From Frondihabitans sp. Leaf304 (GTDB taxonomy: Bacteria > Actinomycetota > Actinomycetes > Actinomycetales > Microbacteriaceae): DNA of 64,000 nucleotides. Position 1 is the first letter of the stretch. Every line of letters starts with the position of its first letter. This document shows positions 15,995-24,445 of the stretch, in pieces. The notes under the pieces were generated by a model. It made no database searches and had not been told where the DNA came from. It saw only the letters and a list, made by a program, of their open reading frames with translations. The translations under genes were made by a program, and so were the position numbers. The DNA is taken from NCBI RefSeq assembly GCF_001423105.1, contig NZ_LMNV01000003.1:383449-447448 (forward strand), read 5' to 3'.

Positions 15995-17254
15995 CTAGCG
16001 CCTGCTTCGCAGACGACTGAAATGGCGAACGGCCCCGATGACGACGACCAGCACACTGACCCCGAGACCAGAATAAACCGCGAGGGGGATCCCCGCAGAT
16101 CTCCAGGTCTCGACACTCGGGAGGAATCCAGCGCTTCCGTCTCTATTCGCCACCGCGGTCGTCGGGCTCGCGGTCACCGGCGCAGAGGGCTCGGGCGACG
16201 AGGTCGGCTGCGGCGAGGCCTCGGCCCGGCGGTGGAGCCGGATCCACTCTGCGAGGTCGCCGACGGGGTTCGTCGAGACGCTCGCCACGCTCCTGGTGAC
16301 AGCCGCATCGGCGTCGACCAGACCGTGGCCGTAGATCGGGCCGGGCGACGGCGACCCCTTGGGCGTGGCCGTCGAGACGATTCGCTGGATCACGTCGTCG
16401 GCCGAGATGCCGGGATGGCTGGCGAAGACGAGGGCGGCAATGCCCGAGACCAGCGGGGCGGCGCCACTCGTTCCGGACCACAGCAGGTACTGCCCGCCCG
16501 GCCCCACACCGACGAGCCCTTCGCTCGGTGCCGCGACCCCGATCGTGATCCCCTGGCTCGACGCGTCGAAACTCGCGTTCTTCGACTGATCGACGCCGGC
16601 CACGGTCAGCACTCCCGGCATCGTCGCCGGGGCACCCACCTCGTCGGTTCCGCTCCCCCGGTTTCCGGCGGCGGCGATGACCACCGCACCCTTCTTCATG
16701 GCGTAGAGAAAGGCGTCGTCCCAGCTCGTGGGCCAGTCGAGGGTATTGCGCGTCAGCGACATGTTGATGACCTTGGCCCCGTGGTCGACCGCCCAGCGCA
16801 CGGCCGTGGCGATCTGCCCGTCGGCATCGTTCGCCTTGGCGCCGAAACCGACCGAGATCGAGAGGATCTTCGCCTCGGGCGCGACGCCGATCACTCCGGA
16901 ACCCGAACCGGTGCCCCTGCCGGCGATGAGCGAAGCGACCAGGGTGCCGTGCGCGGAGTCGTCGCCGATCGGCGTCTGCCCGTTCGACGATCCGCTCCCC
17001 GAGAAGTCCGCGCCACCGACGACGGCGCCCTGCAATTCGGCGACCGAGCCGTCCACTCCCGAATCGATCACGGCCACGGTGACGCCCTGGCCGCGGGTGG
17101 TGTTCCACGCCTGCTCGATGCCGTAGTCGCTGAGCCAGTACTCCCGATCGCGGATCGAGTCGGCAGACGCTGCGGTGGCCGGGAGGAGGACGCCGGGGAT
17201 CACCAGCGCGGAGACGACAGCCACGGCGGCCGCGAACGCTCCGAGCTGGCGCAC
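15995..17254 (-). CDS. Membrane-anchored subtilisin-like (S8) serine protease, mycosin-like
   Basis: 419 residues. Signal helix (about 5-27), then a subtilase domain with Asp in VTVAVIDSGVDG, His in DDSAHGTLVASLIAG, the oxyanion Asn in AAAGNRG and Ser in LLWSGTSGAAPLVSG, all intact. A Pro/Ser/Thr linker and a C-terminal helix (GIPLAVYSGLGVSVLVVVIGAV) with a basic cytosolic end anchor it outside the membrane. This is the layout of mycosins (MycP) of type VII secretion systems, but no ESX gene is visible, so another exported substrate is equally likely. GTG 17254 lies five bases after the DUF501 stop and starts the signal helix; the frame is open upstream through DUF501. Confidence 0.85.
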   Translation of the reverse strand: MRQLGAFAAAVAVVSALVIPGVLLPATAASADSIRDREYWLSDYGIEQAWNTTRGQGVTVAVIDSGVDGSVAELQGAVVGGADFSGSGSSNGQTPIGDDSAHGTLVASLIAGRGTGSGSGVIGVAPEAKILSISVGFGAKANDADGQIATAVRWAVDHGAKVINMSLTRNTLDWPTSWDDAFLYAMKKGAVVIAAAGNRGSGTDEVGAPATMPGVLTVAGVDQSKNASFDASSQGITIGVAAPSEGLVGVGPGGQYLLWSGTSGAAPLVSGIAALVFASHPGISADDVIQRIVSTATPKGSPSPGPIYGHGLVDADAAVTRSVASVSTNPVGDLAEWIRLHRRAEASPQPTSSPEPSAPVTASPTTAVANRDGSAGFLPSVETWRSAGIPLAVYSGLGVSVLVVVIGAVRHFSRLRSRR

Positions 17255-17259
17255 TCTGG

Positions 17260-17814
17260 TCAGCCCTCGGATCCTGCGGTCGCGTCGGGGCGCTCTGCGC
17301 CGTCGGCGGAGTAGTCGGGGCAGGTGCACACGTCGGGGCTCCAGGTCGCTCGTTCGAGCGCGAGGTCGCCGAACGGGTTGACGCCCGGCCCGGCGGCGAG
17401 GGCGTGGCCGGCCAGGGCGTGGAGGCACTTGACTCGCTCGGGCATGCCGCCGGCTGTCACGTGATCGATCTCGTCGACGTGCTCGATGCCCTCGCGATCG
17501 GCGAGGTACGCCTCATGAGCCGCACGATAACTCTGCTGCAGGTCGGCGCTGTCGGCGAGCATCTCGGTGTACTCGGCCATGACGCCGGTCGCCTCGAGAG
17601 TCGAGATCGCGGCCGTGGCACCCGGGTGGCACAGGTAGTAGAGGGTCGGAAATGGCGTTCCGTCGGCCAGGCGGGGCTTGGTCGAGACCACGGTCGGATT
17701 GCCGCAGACGCAGCGCGCGGCGATGCCGATCACGTTGCGCGCCGGGCGACCGAGCTGCTGAGAGACGACGAAGATGTCGTGCTCGGTGACGGGGGCGAAG
17801 GGTGGCGTGGTCAT
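17260..17814 (-). CDS. DUF501 family protein
   Basis: 184 residues, corresponding to Rv1025 next to eno and the FtsB-like gene in Mycobacterium. A conserved CVCGNPTVVSTKPRLADGTPFPTLYYLCHP segment near residue 50 holds three cysteines and a His that could bind metal, and the C-terminus has CLHALAGHALAAGPGVNPFGD and CTCPDY. Function unknown; conserved linkage suggests a link to cell division or to the ppx phosphatase that follows in other genomes, but ppx is absent here, replaced by the S8 protease. ATG 17814 begins the conserved region; 29 bp separate it from ftsB. Confidence 0.85.
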   Translation of the reverse strand: MTTPPFAPVTEHDIFVVSQQLGRPARNVIGIAARCVCGNPTVVSTKPRLADGTPFPTLYYLCHPGATAAISTLEATGVMAEYTEMLADSADLQQSYRAAHEAYLADREGIEHVDEIDHVTAGGMPERVKCLHALAGHALAAGPGVNPFGDLALERATWSPDVCTCPDYSADGAERPDATAGSEG

Positions 17815-17843
17815 GGAGTGATCAGAATACCCGGCCCGTGCGC

Positions 17844-18383
17844 CTACTTGGCGCCCTTCAGGTCGGGTGACACGAGCTTCGCCGCGGGCTCGTCGGTCAG
17901 GCCCGCGTCGAGAACCGACGCGGTCATCGCCCCGACCCAGTCGACCTGCGGGTTCTGGATGTCTTTGGTGATCTTCGTTCCGGCCTCGGTCTTCGCGGCT
18001 GTCTCGGACTTCGTCGCCGCATCGTCCATCACGAGGTAGCTGTACTCGCCCGGATAGACATACAGCAGGCGATCGCGAGCCTGGGCCTCGATGTAGGCGG
18101 GGTCGTTCCACCGGGCGACGGTGTCTTTGAGATCGTCGACGTTCTGCTTCTGCGCATCGACGTCGGACTGCAGCGACGTGATCTGATGCTGCTGCTGAAT
18201 CAGCGTCTTCAGGCTCGGCGCGAGGATGATCACGAACAGCACGATGATCACGAGCATCAGCAGGCTGAACCCCGAGACGCGCATGCCACGCAGCCAGCCG
18301 CCGGCCGCCGTCTCCATCGCCGGCAGGGTCACCGGCACGCGTCGGGTCGTTCCGCCTTCGCGGTCGGAGGGTGAGCTAGCCAT
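17844..18383 (-). CDS. ftsB: FtsB/DivIC-like septum formation initiator
   Basis: 179 residues. A short cytosolic N-terminus, one membrane helix (about 38-56, FSLLMLVIIVLFVIILAPS), then an extracytoplasmic coiled coil (about 60-95, QQQHQITSLQSDVDAQKQNVDDL) and the family signature RWNDPAYIEAQARDRLLYVYPGEYSYLV. It would join FtsL and FtsQ in the divisome that activates septal wall synthesis. The C-terminal tail (about 130-179) is not family-conserved. ATG 18383 lies 6 nt after TAGGGT, so the mRNA is probably leaderless. Gene order eno, ftsB, DUF501 is as in Mycobacterium. Confidence 0.88.
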   Translation of the reverse strand: MASSPSDREGGTTRRVPVTLPAMETAAGGWLRGMRVSGFSLLMLVIIVLFVIILAPSLKTLIQQQHQITSLQSDVDAQKQNVDDLKDTVARWNDPAYIEAQARDRLLYVYPGEYSYLVMDDAATKSETAAKTEAGTKITKDIQNPQVDWVGAMTASVLDAGLTDEPAAKLVSPDLKGAK

Positions 18384-18389
18384 GCCTCG

Positions 18390-18395
18390 ACCCTA
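18390..18395 (-). promoter_or_regulatory. -10 element of leaderless ftsB
   Basis: TAGGGT on the minus strand, 6 nt before ATG 18383. Confidence 0.45.
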
Positions 18396-18437
18396 GGCGA
18401 CGCCCGGCCGCCTCTGGGCCAGCGCGCGCGTGCCGCC

Positions 18438-18520
18438 CGAATTCGAAGGAGATTCCCGCCTCCGGCGACGAGAAATCAAGGATCCGAGGGGGTCGCCCGA
18501 CAGTTTCTCCTTCAAATTCG
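18438..18520. repeat. 15-bp inverted repeat upstream of ftsB
   Basis: CGAATTCGAAGGAGA (18438-18452) and its reverse complement (18506-18520) match at 14 of 15 bases across a 53-bp gap. It lies in the 330-bp gene-free stretch between eno and ftsB. Confidence 0.7.
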
Positions 18521-18568
18521 GCAGGGGGCCGGCGCCGCGAGGGGTTCAGCGCCGCAGAAGCTCGCGAA

Positions 18569-18647
18569 GCGACGCGGTTCGGCCAAACCGACCTGGCTCG
18601 CCGCGTCGTTTTGGCCGAACCGCGTCGCTTTCGCCAAACCGCGTCGC
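18569..18647. repeat. Perfect 19-bp inverted repeat with a competing third arm
   Basis: 18569-18587 pairs perfectly with 18610-18628 (22-nt loop). A further copy of the right arm at 18633-18647 (GCCAAACCGCGTCGC) differs at one base and could replace it, so two exclusive stems are possible. No gene in either strand. Confidence 0.75.
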
Positions 18648-18666
18648 CGAGCGAGCGCGCGCACGC

Positions 18667-18700
18667 AAAAGCCCGCCCCGCGCCGAAGCGCGAGACGGGC
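18667..18700 (-). terminator. Intrinsic terminator of eno
   Basis: A 13-bp stem (18671-18683 with 18688-18700, some G-T pairs) with a TTCG loop on the minus strand, followed by TTTT. It lies 16 bp past the eno stop. Confidence 0.85.
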
Positions 18701-18715
18701 CTCCTGCAGCAGTCG

Positions 18716-20026
<1,311 letters not shown>

Positions 20027-20107
20027 TCAGGCTCGAAGCCCGCGCCCAATCCTAGTAGGGCGCCTTAACGCCGGAGGAGGTTCTCCACAGGCTGCCCGAT
20101 GCCTCTT

Positions 20108-21346
20108 CTACGACAGGGAGCGGAAGGAGAGATCGGCGGCCGTCGCGGTGCTGTCGGAGACCGTGGCGAACGACTCGAAGCCCTGTTCCTTCAGGCCGGC
20201 GAGCTGGTTCTTGAGGTTCTTCGCCTTGCGGTCGAGGCGGACGCGGGTTCCGTCAGCGGCGAGCTCGTGCTGCAGACGCACGAGAGCGGCCGGTTCAGCG
20301 CCCGCGTCGTAGAGGAGAACGACGCCGTCGCCCGATCCTTCACCCGCAAGCTCGACGAGGTCAACCAGACGCTCGAAGCCGAGCGAGAATCCGGCCGCAG
20401 GCACGTCCACGCCCAGGAACCGACCGATCATGCCGTCGTAGCGACCGCCGCCGCCGAGCGAGTAGCCGAAGTCGGGGTGCGCCACCTCGAAGATCGTTCC
20501 GGTGTAGTAGCCCATGCCCCGCACGAGCGTGGGGTCGAACTCGAGGCGGGCGCCGGGCAGAGCGTCTCGGAGCGAGACCAGATCGGCGAACGCGGCCGCG
20601 TCGAGCCAGTCGGCGCCGACCACCGATTCCCAGGTGGCGCCGGAGAGCTCGCGCAGAGCCTCGGCCAGACCGTCGACCGGGACCCCGATCGAGGCGAGCT
20701 CGGTGACGACACCGTCGACGCCGACCTTGTCGAGCTTGTCGACGATCACGAGCGCGTGGTCGAACCGGTCTACGGGAACGCCCCAGTGCGAGAGAAGGGC
20801 GACGAGGATCCGGCGGTCGTTGATCCGAATGGTCGTGCCCGCCAGTCCGAGCCCGTCGAGCACGGCCGACGTGGCACTGAGCAGCTCGATCTCGGCCATC
20901 GGGCCCGGCTCTCCGATGATGTCGATGTCGCACTGGACAAACTGTCGGTAGCGCCCTTTCTGCGGTCTCTCGGCCCGCCAGACGGGCGCGATCTGAATCG
21001 CGCGGAACACCCCGGGGAGAGTCGCGCGGTGCGTCGCGTAAAAACGCGCGAGCGGCACGGTCAGATCGAAGCGGAGACCGAGGTCGGCGAGCTCGAGCGG
21101 CTCGGAGGCCGCCGCGAGCTTATCGGGCGTGATGCCGCGCTTCATGATGGCGAAGGCGAGCTTCTCGTTATCGCCTCCCAGCCCGGCGTGAAGGCGGTCG
21201 CTCTCCTCCGCTACGGGCGTCTCGATCTCGTCGAAGCCAAAGGATCGATAGGTCGACCGGATGCGGTCGAGGATCAGGTCGCGGCGACGCTTGTCGGCGG
21301 GGAGGAAGTCGCGCATTCCGCGCGGCGGAGTGACGGAGGAGGCCAT
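20108..21346 (-). CDS. hisS: Histidyl-tRNA synthetase
   Basis: 412 residues, class II synthetase charging tRNA-His. Motif 1 lies near the N-terminus (PPRGMRDFLPAD), motif 2 is VWRAERPQKGRYRQFVQCDIDIIG, the histidine loop is LVRGMGYYTGTIFE (usually LVRGLDYYT) and motif 3 is AAGFSLGFERLVDL. The C-terminal anticodon-binding domain (about 325-412) ends in the expected KNLKNQLAGLKEQG region. No other subunit-like copy (HisZ) is visible in the window. ATG 21346 has no clear ribosome site. The divergent stretch beyond the start holds a plus-strand promoter that may serve a small RNA. Confidence 0.95.
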   Translation of the reverse strand: MASSVTPPRGMRDFLPADKRRRDLILDRIRSTYRSFGFDEIETPVAEESDRLHAGLGGDNEKLAFAIMKRGITPDKLAAASEPLELADLGLRFDLTVPLARFYATHRATLPGVFRAIQIAPVWRAERPQKGRYRQFVQCDIDIIGEPGPMAEIELLSATSAVLDGLGLAGTTIRINDRRILVALLSHWGVPVDRFDHALVIVDKLDKVGVDGVVTELASIGVPVDGLAEALRELSGATWESVVGADWLDAAAFADLVSLRDALPGARLEFDPTLVRGMGYYTGTIFEVAHPDFGYSLGGGGRYDGMIGRFLGVDVPAAGFSLGFERLVDLVELAGEGSGDGVVLLYDAGAEPAALVRLQHELAADGTRVRLDRKAKNLKNQLAGLKEQGFESFATVSDSTATAADLSFRSLS

Positions 21347-21394
21347 GCGATCAGTCTTTCAGAGTCCGGCGAGCGCTTCTGCGCTCTGATCCGG

Positions 21395-21423
21395 TTGTCG
21401 AGATGTGACATTTCATGTATTCT
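21395..21423 (+). promoter_or_regulatory. Promoter pointing into the hisS/TetR gap
   Basis: TTGTCG (21395-21400), 17-bp spacer, TATTCT (21418-21423). Transcription would begin near 21430 and run away from hisS into a stretch with no recognised gene. Confidence 0.5.
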
Positions 21424-21429
21424 GGCAAC

Positions 21430-21586
21430 ACCCGATCGGGTGGCCAAGCGTTTCACACCGACCACCCCCCAAGACCGGCAGGCGCGAATCGGGTTGCGCG
21501 CCTTGCCTGCCCGGCAGCTCGTCCCTTCCCTGCGGTGACGAGCTGGTCCGGCCGGCGGCGCCCCGCTCCCTAGGCGGGGCGCCGCC
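21430..21586 (+). ncRNA. Candidate small RNA, unknown family
   Basis: From the predicted start the roughly 157-nt transcript folds into several hairpins: CACCCGATCGGGTG, a stem around GGCAGGCGCG, a 9-bp stem CAGCTCGTC/GACGAGCTG, and a perfect 13-bp terminator-like hairpin (21554-21566 with 21574-21586). A 32-codon frame (GTG 21440 to TGA 21538) is the only alternative and has no ribosome site. It does not match the 4.5S, 6S or tmRNA patterns I know. Confidence 0.35.
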
Positions 21587-21633
21587 ACTTCGTTCCCGCA
21601 GACCCCGCACGGGCCCTGCTTCGATCCCACGCC

Positions 21634-22233
21634 TCAGACAGTGGCGGGGGTGGCTGCCATTCGCATCCGCTCGGCGAAAGTCGCGACGTGACGACGAAAA
21701 ACGTCGGCGACCTCCTCCGTCGCTCCCGTCGCCAGGGCGTCGTACTGCAGGCCGTAGACGGTGTCGGTGAACAGCCGCGCCTCGACCGTGGCCACAGCCT
21801 CGGGCACTCCTTGCGAAACGCACCACTGCCGCGTGAAACCCTGCCATTTGGCGACGGCCGAGCGTGCGACGCCCGTCTCGACACCGTCGATCATCTCGAG
21901 CATGGCGGCCTCGTACTCGAGACGCTGGAGTTGAAGATTGTAGGGCGTCGACACTTTCTGCCACGCCGACTCCATGAAGTCGAGCCAACCCTGCTCGTCG
22001 AGGGTGGTGGGGTCGACCGCGAGAAGGTCGTCTTGGCGCGCCACGATGGCTCGTACGATCTCGTCGACGAGCTGCGCGCGATTGCCGAAGTGGTAGACGA
22101 AGACGTAGGTGCTCACGCCCAACGCTTCGGCGAGCGTGCGGAACGAGACGGTGGCGAGAGTCCGCCCGGCGAGGTGTTCCAAGATCTGGCCCAAGAGCTC
22201 CGGCTTGCGTGTCGGGTCGGGCTTTCTGGGCAT
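21634..22233 (-). CDS. TetR/AcrR family transcriptional regulator
   Basis: 199 residues. The N-terminal helix-turn-helix (about residues 10-57) contains TVSFRTLAEALGVSTYVFVYHFGNRAQLVDEIVRA, the TetR signature ending in YYHF-like YVFVYHFGN. The C-terminal ligand domain is unassigned, with one Trp-rich patch (FTRQWCVSQGVPEAVA). ATG 22233 gives MPRKPDPTRK and the usual spacing to the HTH; an earlier ATG at 22302 would add 23 residues. An imperfect palindrome lies upstream at 22329-22355. No obvious target gene is adjacent, since mazG behind it is a housekeeping gene, so it may act on itself or at a distance. Confidence 0.85.
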   Translation of the reverse strand: MPRKPDPTRKPELLGQILEHLAGRTLATVSFRTLAEALGVSTYVFVYHFGNRAQLVDEIVRAIVARQDDLLAVDPTTLDEQGWLDFMESAWQKVSTPYNLQLQRLEYEAAMLEMIDGVETGVARSAVAKWQGFTRQWCVSQGVPEAVATVEARLFTDTVYGLQYDALATGATEEVADVFRRHVATFAERMRMAATPATV

Positions 22234-22328
22234 CACACTCGTCTTTCGTACCGTCGCCGCGATGAGCCACCCTGCGCGACCCCAGCGACCAACGCTCACC
22301 ATAACAGAGGGTGGACAGCAGGGGTCCG

Positions 22329-22355
22329 CCTGGTGAAATACTGAAAGTGACCAGG
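22329..22355. promoter_or_regulatory. Possible TetR operator
   Basis: CCTGGT (22329-22334) and ACCAGG (22350-22355) form an inverted repeat with a 15-bp centre, upstream of the TetR gene. The surrounding bases are AT-rich for this genome. Confidence 0.3.
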
Positions 22356-22443
22356 TGACATTTTACTGTGGTGTAGGGTTATTCCATCGCGCTGAACAAG
22401 CGCGGTCGAGCATGGCTGATCACCTGTTCGGGCGGGGTCCCCT

Positions 22444-23148
22444 CTATTCGGGTTGTGGGGTGCCCCGCCGTCTCTTCTCTCCGTCCTGCTCCACCTCGGC
22501 AACCCGAAGGGCAGCCTCGCGTCGGCGCACGGCGCCGCGAAGAGCTCGCTCGGCATCCCATCCGCGGGCCGACGCCCGATCCACCTCCGCTAAGAGGGCC
22601 GAGCCCCACGCGGCCTCGCTGTCGGCGTCGAGAAGCGAGCCGTCGGATCCTGCACTCGGTTCTGAGACGGCCAACGACTCCGCGCGCGCCGCGATCTTCT
22701 GCGCTCTCGCCAGAGCCGGCAGTCCCGCGGGCACGCCCTCGAACCGGCTGCTCCGAGCCGCCTTCTCTCGGGCCTTCGCCGCCGACCAGAGCCGCACGAT
22801 GTCGTCGACCCCGTCGGCCCGGTCGTCGCCGAACACGTGCGGATGACGCCGCCGGATCTTCGCGTCGACCTCCGTCACGACTGCGGTGAGGTCGAATCCG
22901 GAACCGTTCCGCTCGGCGATGGCCGCATGCAGAACGACCTGGTAGAGAACGTCGCCGAGCTCCTCGCAAATGTCGGCCGGTGCTCCGTCTTCGATCGCCT
23001 CCACGAGCTCAGAGGTCTCTTCGACCAGGTAGGTGACGAGTGACTCGTGCGTCTGCGCGCGATTCCACTCGCACCCGGGCGGATCGAGCAGAGCGCCGAC
23101 CGTCGCCTCAAGGGCGGAGAGGGCGGCCGATGCCGGGGAAGACGTCAC
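22444..23148 (-). CDS. mazG: Nucleoside triphosphate pyrophosphohydrolase MazG
   Basis: 234 residues. Hydrolyses (d)NTPs to monophosphates and pyrophosphate, cleansing the nucleotide pool. The single MazG domain (about residues 20-120) has CEWNRAQTHESLVTYLVEETSELVEAI and CEELGDVLYQVVLHAAIAE, giving the EExxE and ExxD magnesium ligands. The C-terminal half (about 130-234) is Ala/Arg/Glu-rich and not conserved. GTG 23148 is weakly supported by AGG six bases upstream. It lies between eno and mfd, as in Mycobacterium (Rv1020-Rv1023), divergent from nhaA. Confidence 0.9.
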   Translation of the reverse strand: MTSSPASAALSALEATVGALLDPPGCEWNRAQTHESLVTYLVEETSELVEAIEDGAPADICEELGDVLYQVVLHAAIAERNGSGFDLTAVVTEVDAKIRRRHPHVFGDDRADGVDDIVRLWSAAKAREKAARSSRFEGVPAGLPALARAQKIAARAESLAVSEPSAGSDGSLLDADSEAAWGSALLAEVDRASARGWDAERALRGAVRRREAALRVAEVEQDGEKRRRGTPQPE

Positions 23149-23185
23149 GTGATGCCTGCTTTCTGCGCCTGTCGGTGCTCAACGA

Positions 23186-23191
23186 TAGAAT
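23186..23191 (+). promoter_or_regulatory. -10 element of nhaA
   Basis: TAGAAT, followed by a leader of about 57 nt that contains the hairpin at 23204-23237. The -35 region is weak. Confidence 0.4.
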
Positions 23192-23203
23192 GGCTGTTGG
23201 TGA

Positions 23204-23246
23204 GTCGGGAAGTCTGGTCGACACTTCTCTGCCCGACCCTCCCGAC
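23204..23246 (+). promoter_or_regulatory. Structured nhaA leader with alternative pairing
   Basis: GTCGGG (23204-23209) can pair with CCCGAC at 23232-23237, with an inner AAGT/ACTT stem (23210-23213 with 23223-23226). A second CCCGAC at 23241-23246 directly abuts the AGGA ribosome site. The two pairings exclude each other and only the second would mask initiation, so this could be a cis-acting RNA switch. Confidence 0.4.
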
Positions 23247-23254
23247 AGGAACCC

Positions 23255-24445
23255 ATGCCGAACCTGCTCCGCTCCGAGCGCGCCTCCGCCGTTCTTCTTC
23301 TCGCCGCCGCCGTTCTCGGCCTCGTCCTCGCCAATCTGTCGACCGGGCCCGGCCTCCTCGCCCTCAAAGACCACCACCTGTCGATCCCGCTCATCGGGCT
23401 CGATCTGTCGATCGGGCACTGGATCTCTGACGGCCTCCTGGCCCTCTTCTTCTTCGTCGTCGCCGTCGACCTCAAGCACGAGCTCGTCAAGGGCCAGCTC
23501 AACTCGCTCTCGAAGGCGATCGTCCCGGCCATAGCGGCCATCGGCGGAGTCGCGGCGCCCGCCGCCGTCTACCTCATCATCACGGCCGGTTCGTCGTACG
23601 CCTCCGGCTGGCCCGTGCCCACGGCCACCGACATCGCCTTCGCGCTGGGCGTGCTCGCCGTGTTCGGCCGGGGCCTCCCGGGGCGCATCCGCGTCTTCCT
23701 TCTCGCGCTCGCCGTGCTCGACGACCTGGTCGCAATTCTCATCATCGCCGTCTTCTTCACCCACGACAGCAGCCCGCTCTACCTCGGCCTGGGAGTTCTC
23801 GGCGTCGTCGCCACATTGGTGGCCGGCCGGCTGCTCGGACGACGACAAGGATCCCTCGGGGTTGCGGCAGTCGCCCTCGTGACCGTCTTGGCAGTGGTCA
23901 CCTGGTATCTCGTCCTGAGCTCCGGGGTCCACGCGACCATTGCAGCCGTCGCCGTCGGCCTCGTGCTGCCGCTGGGGCCCGCGCGCAAGGCCGTGCACGC
24001 GCTCGAGCCCTTCGTCAACGGCATCGTGCTGCCCGTCTTCGCCTTCGCTGCGGCCGCCGTGGCCGTCCCGAGCGTGGGTCTCGGCGAGCTGAGCCCGGTG
24101 TTCTGGGCGATCGTCGTCGCGCTTCCCGTCGGCAAGCTGATCGGTATCACCCTCGCCGGCGGTCTCGCGTCGAGAGTGTTCCGCGATCCCGACCCGGCGA
24201 GGCGCGGGCAGATTCTGAGCACGACCGAACTCCTCACCGTCGCGATGCTCGGCGGCATCGGATTCACAGTGTCGCTCCTGATGAACGAGCTGGCGTTCGC
24301 GCGCAGCGAGGAGATCGTCGACGAGGGCACGCTCGCGGTGCTCGTCGGGTCGGGGCTGTCGATCGTGATCGCCGGCGCGCTCGTGAGCATGCTGGCGCGG
24401 GCGCACCGCAAGCGGGATCGCGCCCGCGGACGGCAACCCGCTTAG
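23255..24445 (+). CDS. nhaA: Na+/H+ antiporter NhaA
   Basis: 396 residues with about twelve membrane helices. Exchanges sodium for protons across the membrane for pH and salt balance. Family segments: ISDGLLALFFFVVAVDLKHELVKG, PVPTATDIAFALGVLAVFGRGLP and LALAVLDDLVAILIIAVFF, which holds the paired Asp residues of the ion site (Asp163/164 in E. coli). C-terminal TVAMLGGIGFTVSLLMNELAF is also conserved. ATG 23255 has AGGA four bases upstream. Its stop overlaps the mfd stop by 4 bp, tail to tail. A structured leader precedes it. Confidence 0.95.
   Translation: MPNLLRSERASAVLLLAAAVLGLVLANLSTGPGLLALKDHHLSIPLIGLDLSIGHWISDGLLALFFFVVAVDLKHELVKGQLNSLSKAIVPAIAAIGGVAAPAAVYLIITAGSSYASGWPVPTATDIAFALGVLAVFGRGLPGRIRVFLLALAVLDDLVAILIIAVFFTHDSSPLYLGLGVLGVVATLVAGRLLGRRQGSLGVAAVALVTVLAVVTWYLVLSSGVHATIAAVAVGLVLPLGPARKAVHALEPFVNGIVLPVFAFAAAAVAVPSVGLGELSPVFWAIVVALPVGKLIGITLAGGLASRVFRDPDPARRGQILSTTELLTVAMLGGIGFTVSLLMNELAFARSEEIVDEGTLAVLVGSGLSIVIAGALVSMLARAHRKRDRARGRQPA

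Noticed and set aside
15995..17254. Type VII secretion locus around the mycosin-like protease
   Set aside because: No WXG100, EccC or other ESX genes lie nearby; the neighbours are NDH-2 and DUF501.
21430..21586. 6C RNA, SRP RNA or tmRNA at the candidate small RNA
   Set aside because: Only one run of six C residues is present and it is not in a hairpin loop of the 6C form; the SRP and tmRNA cores are absent.
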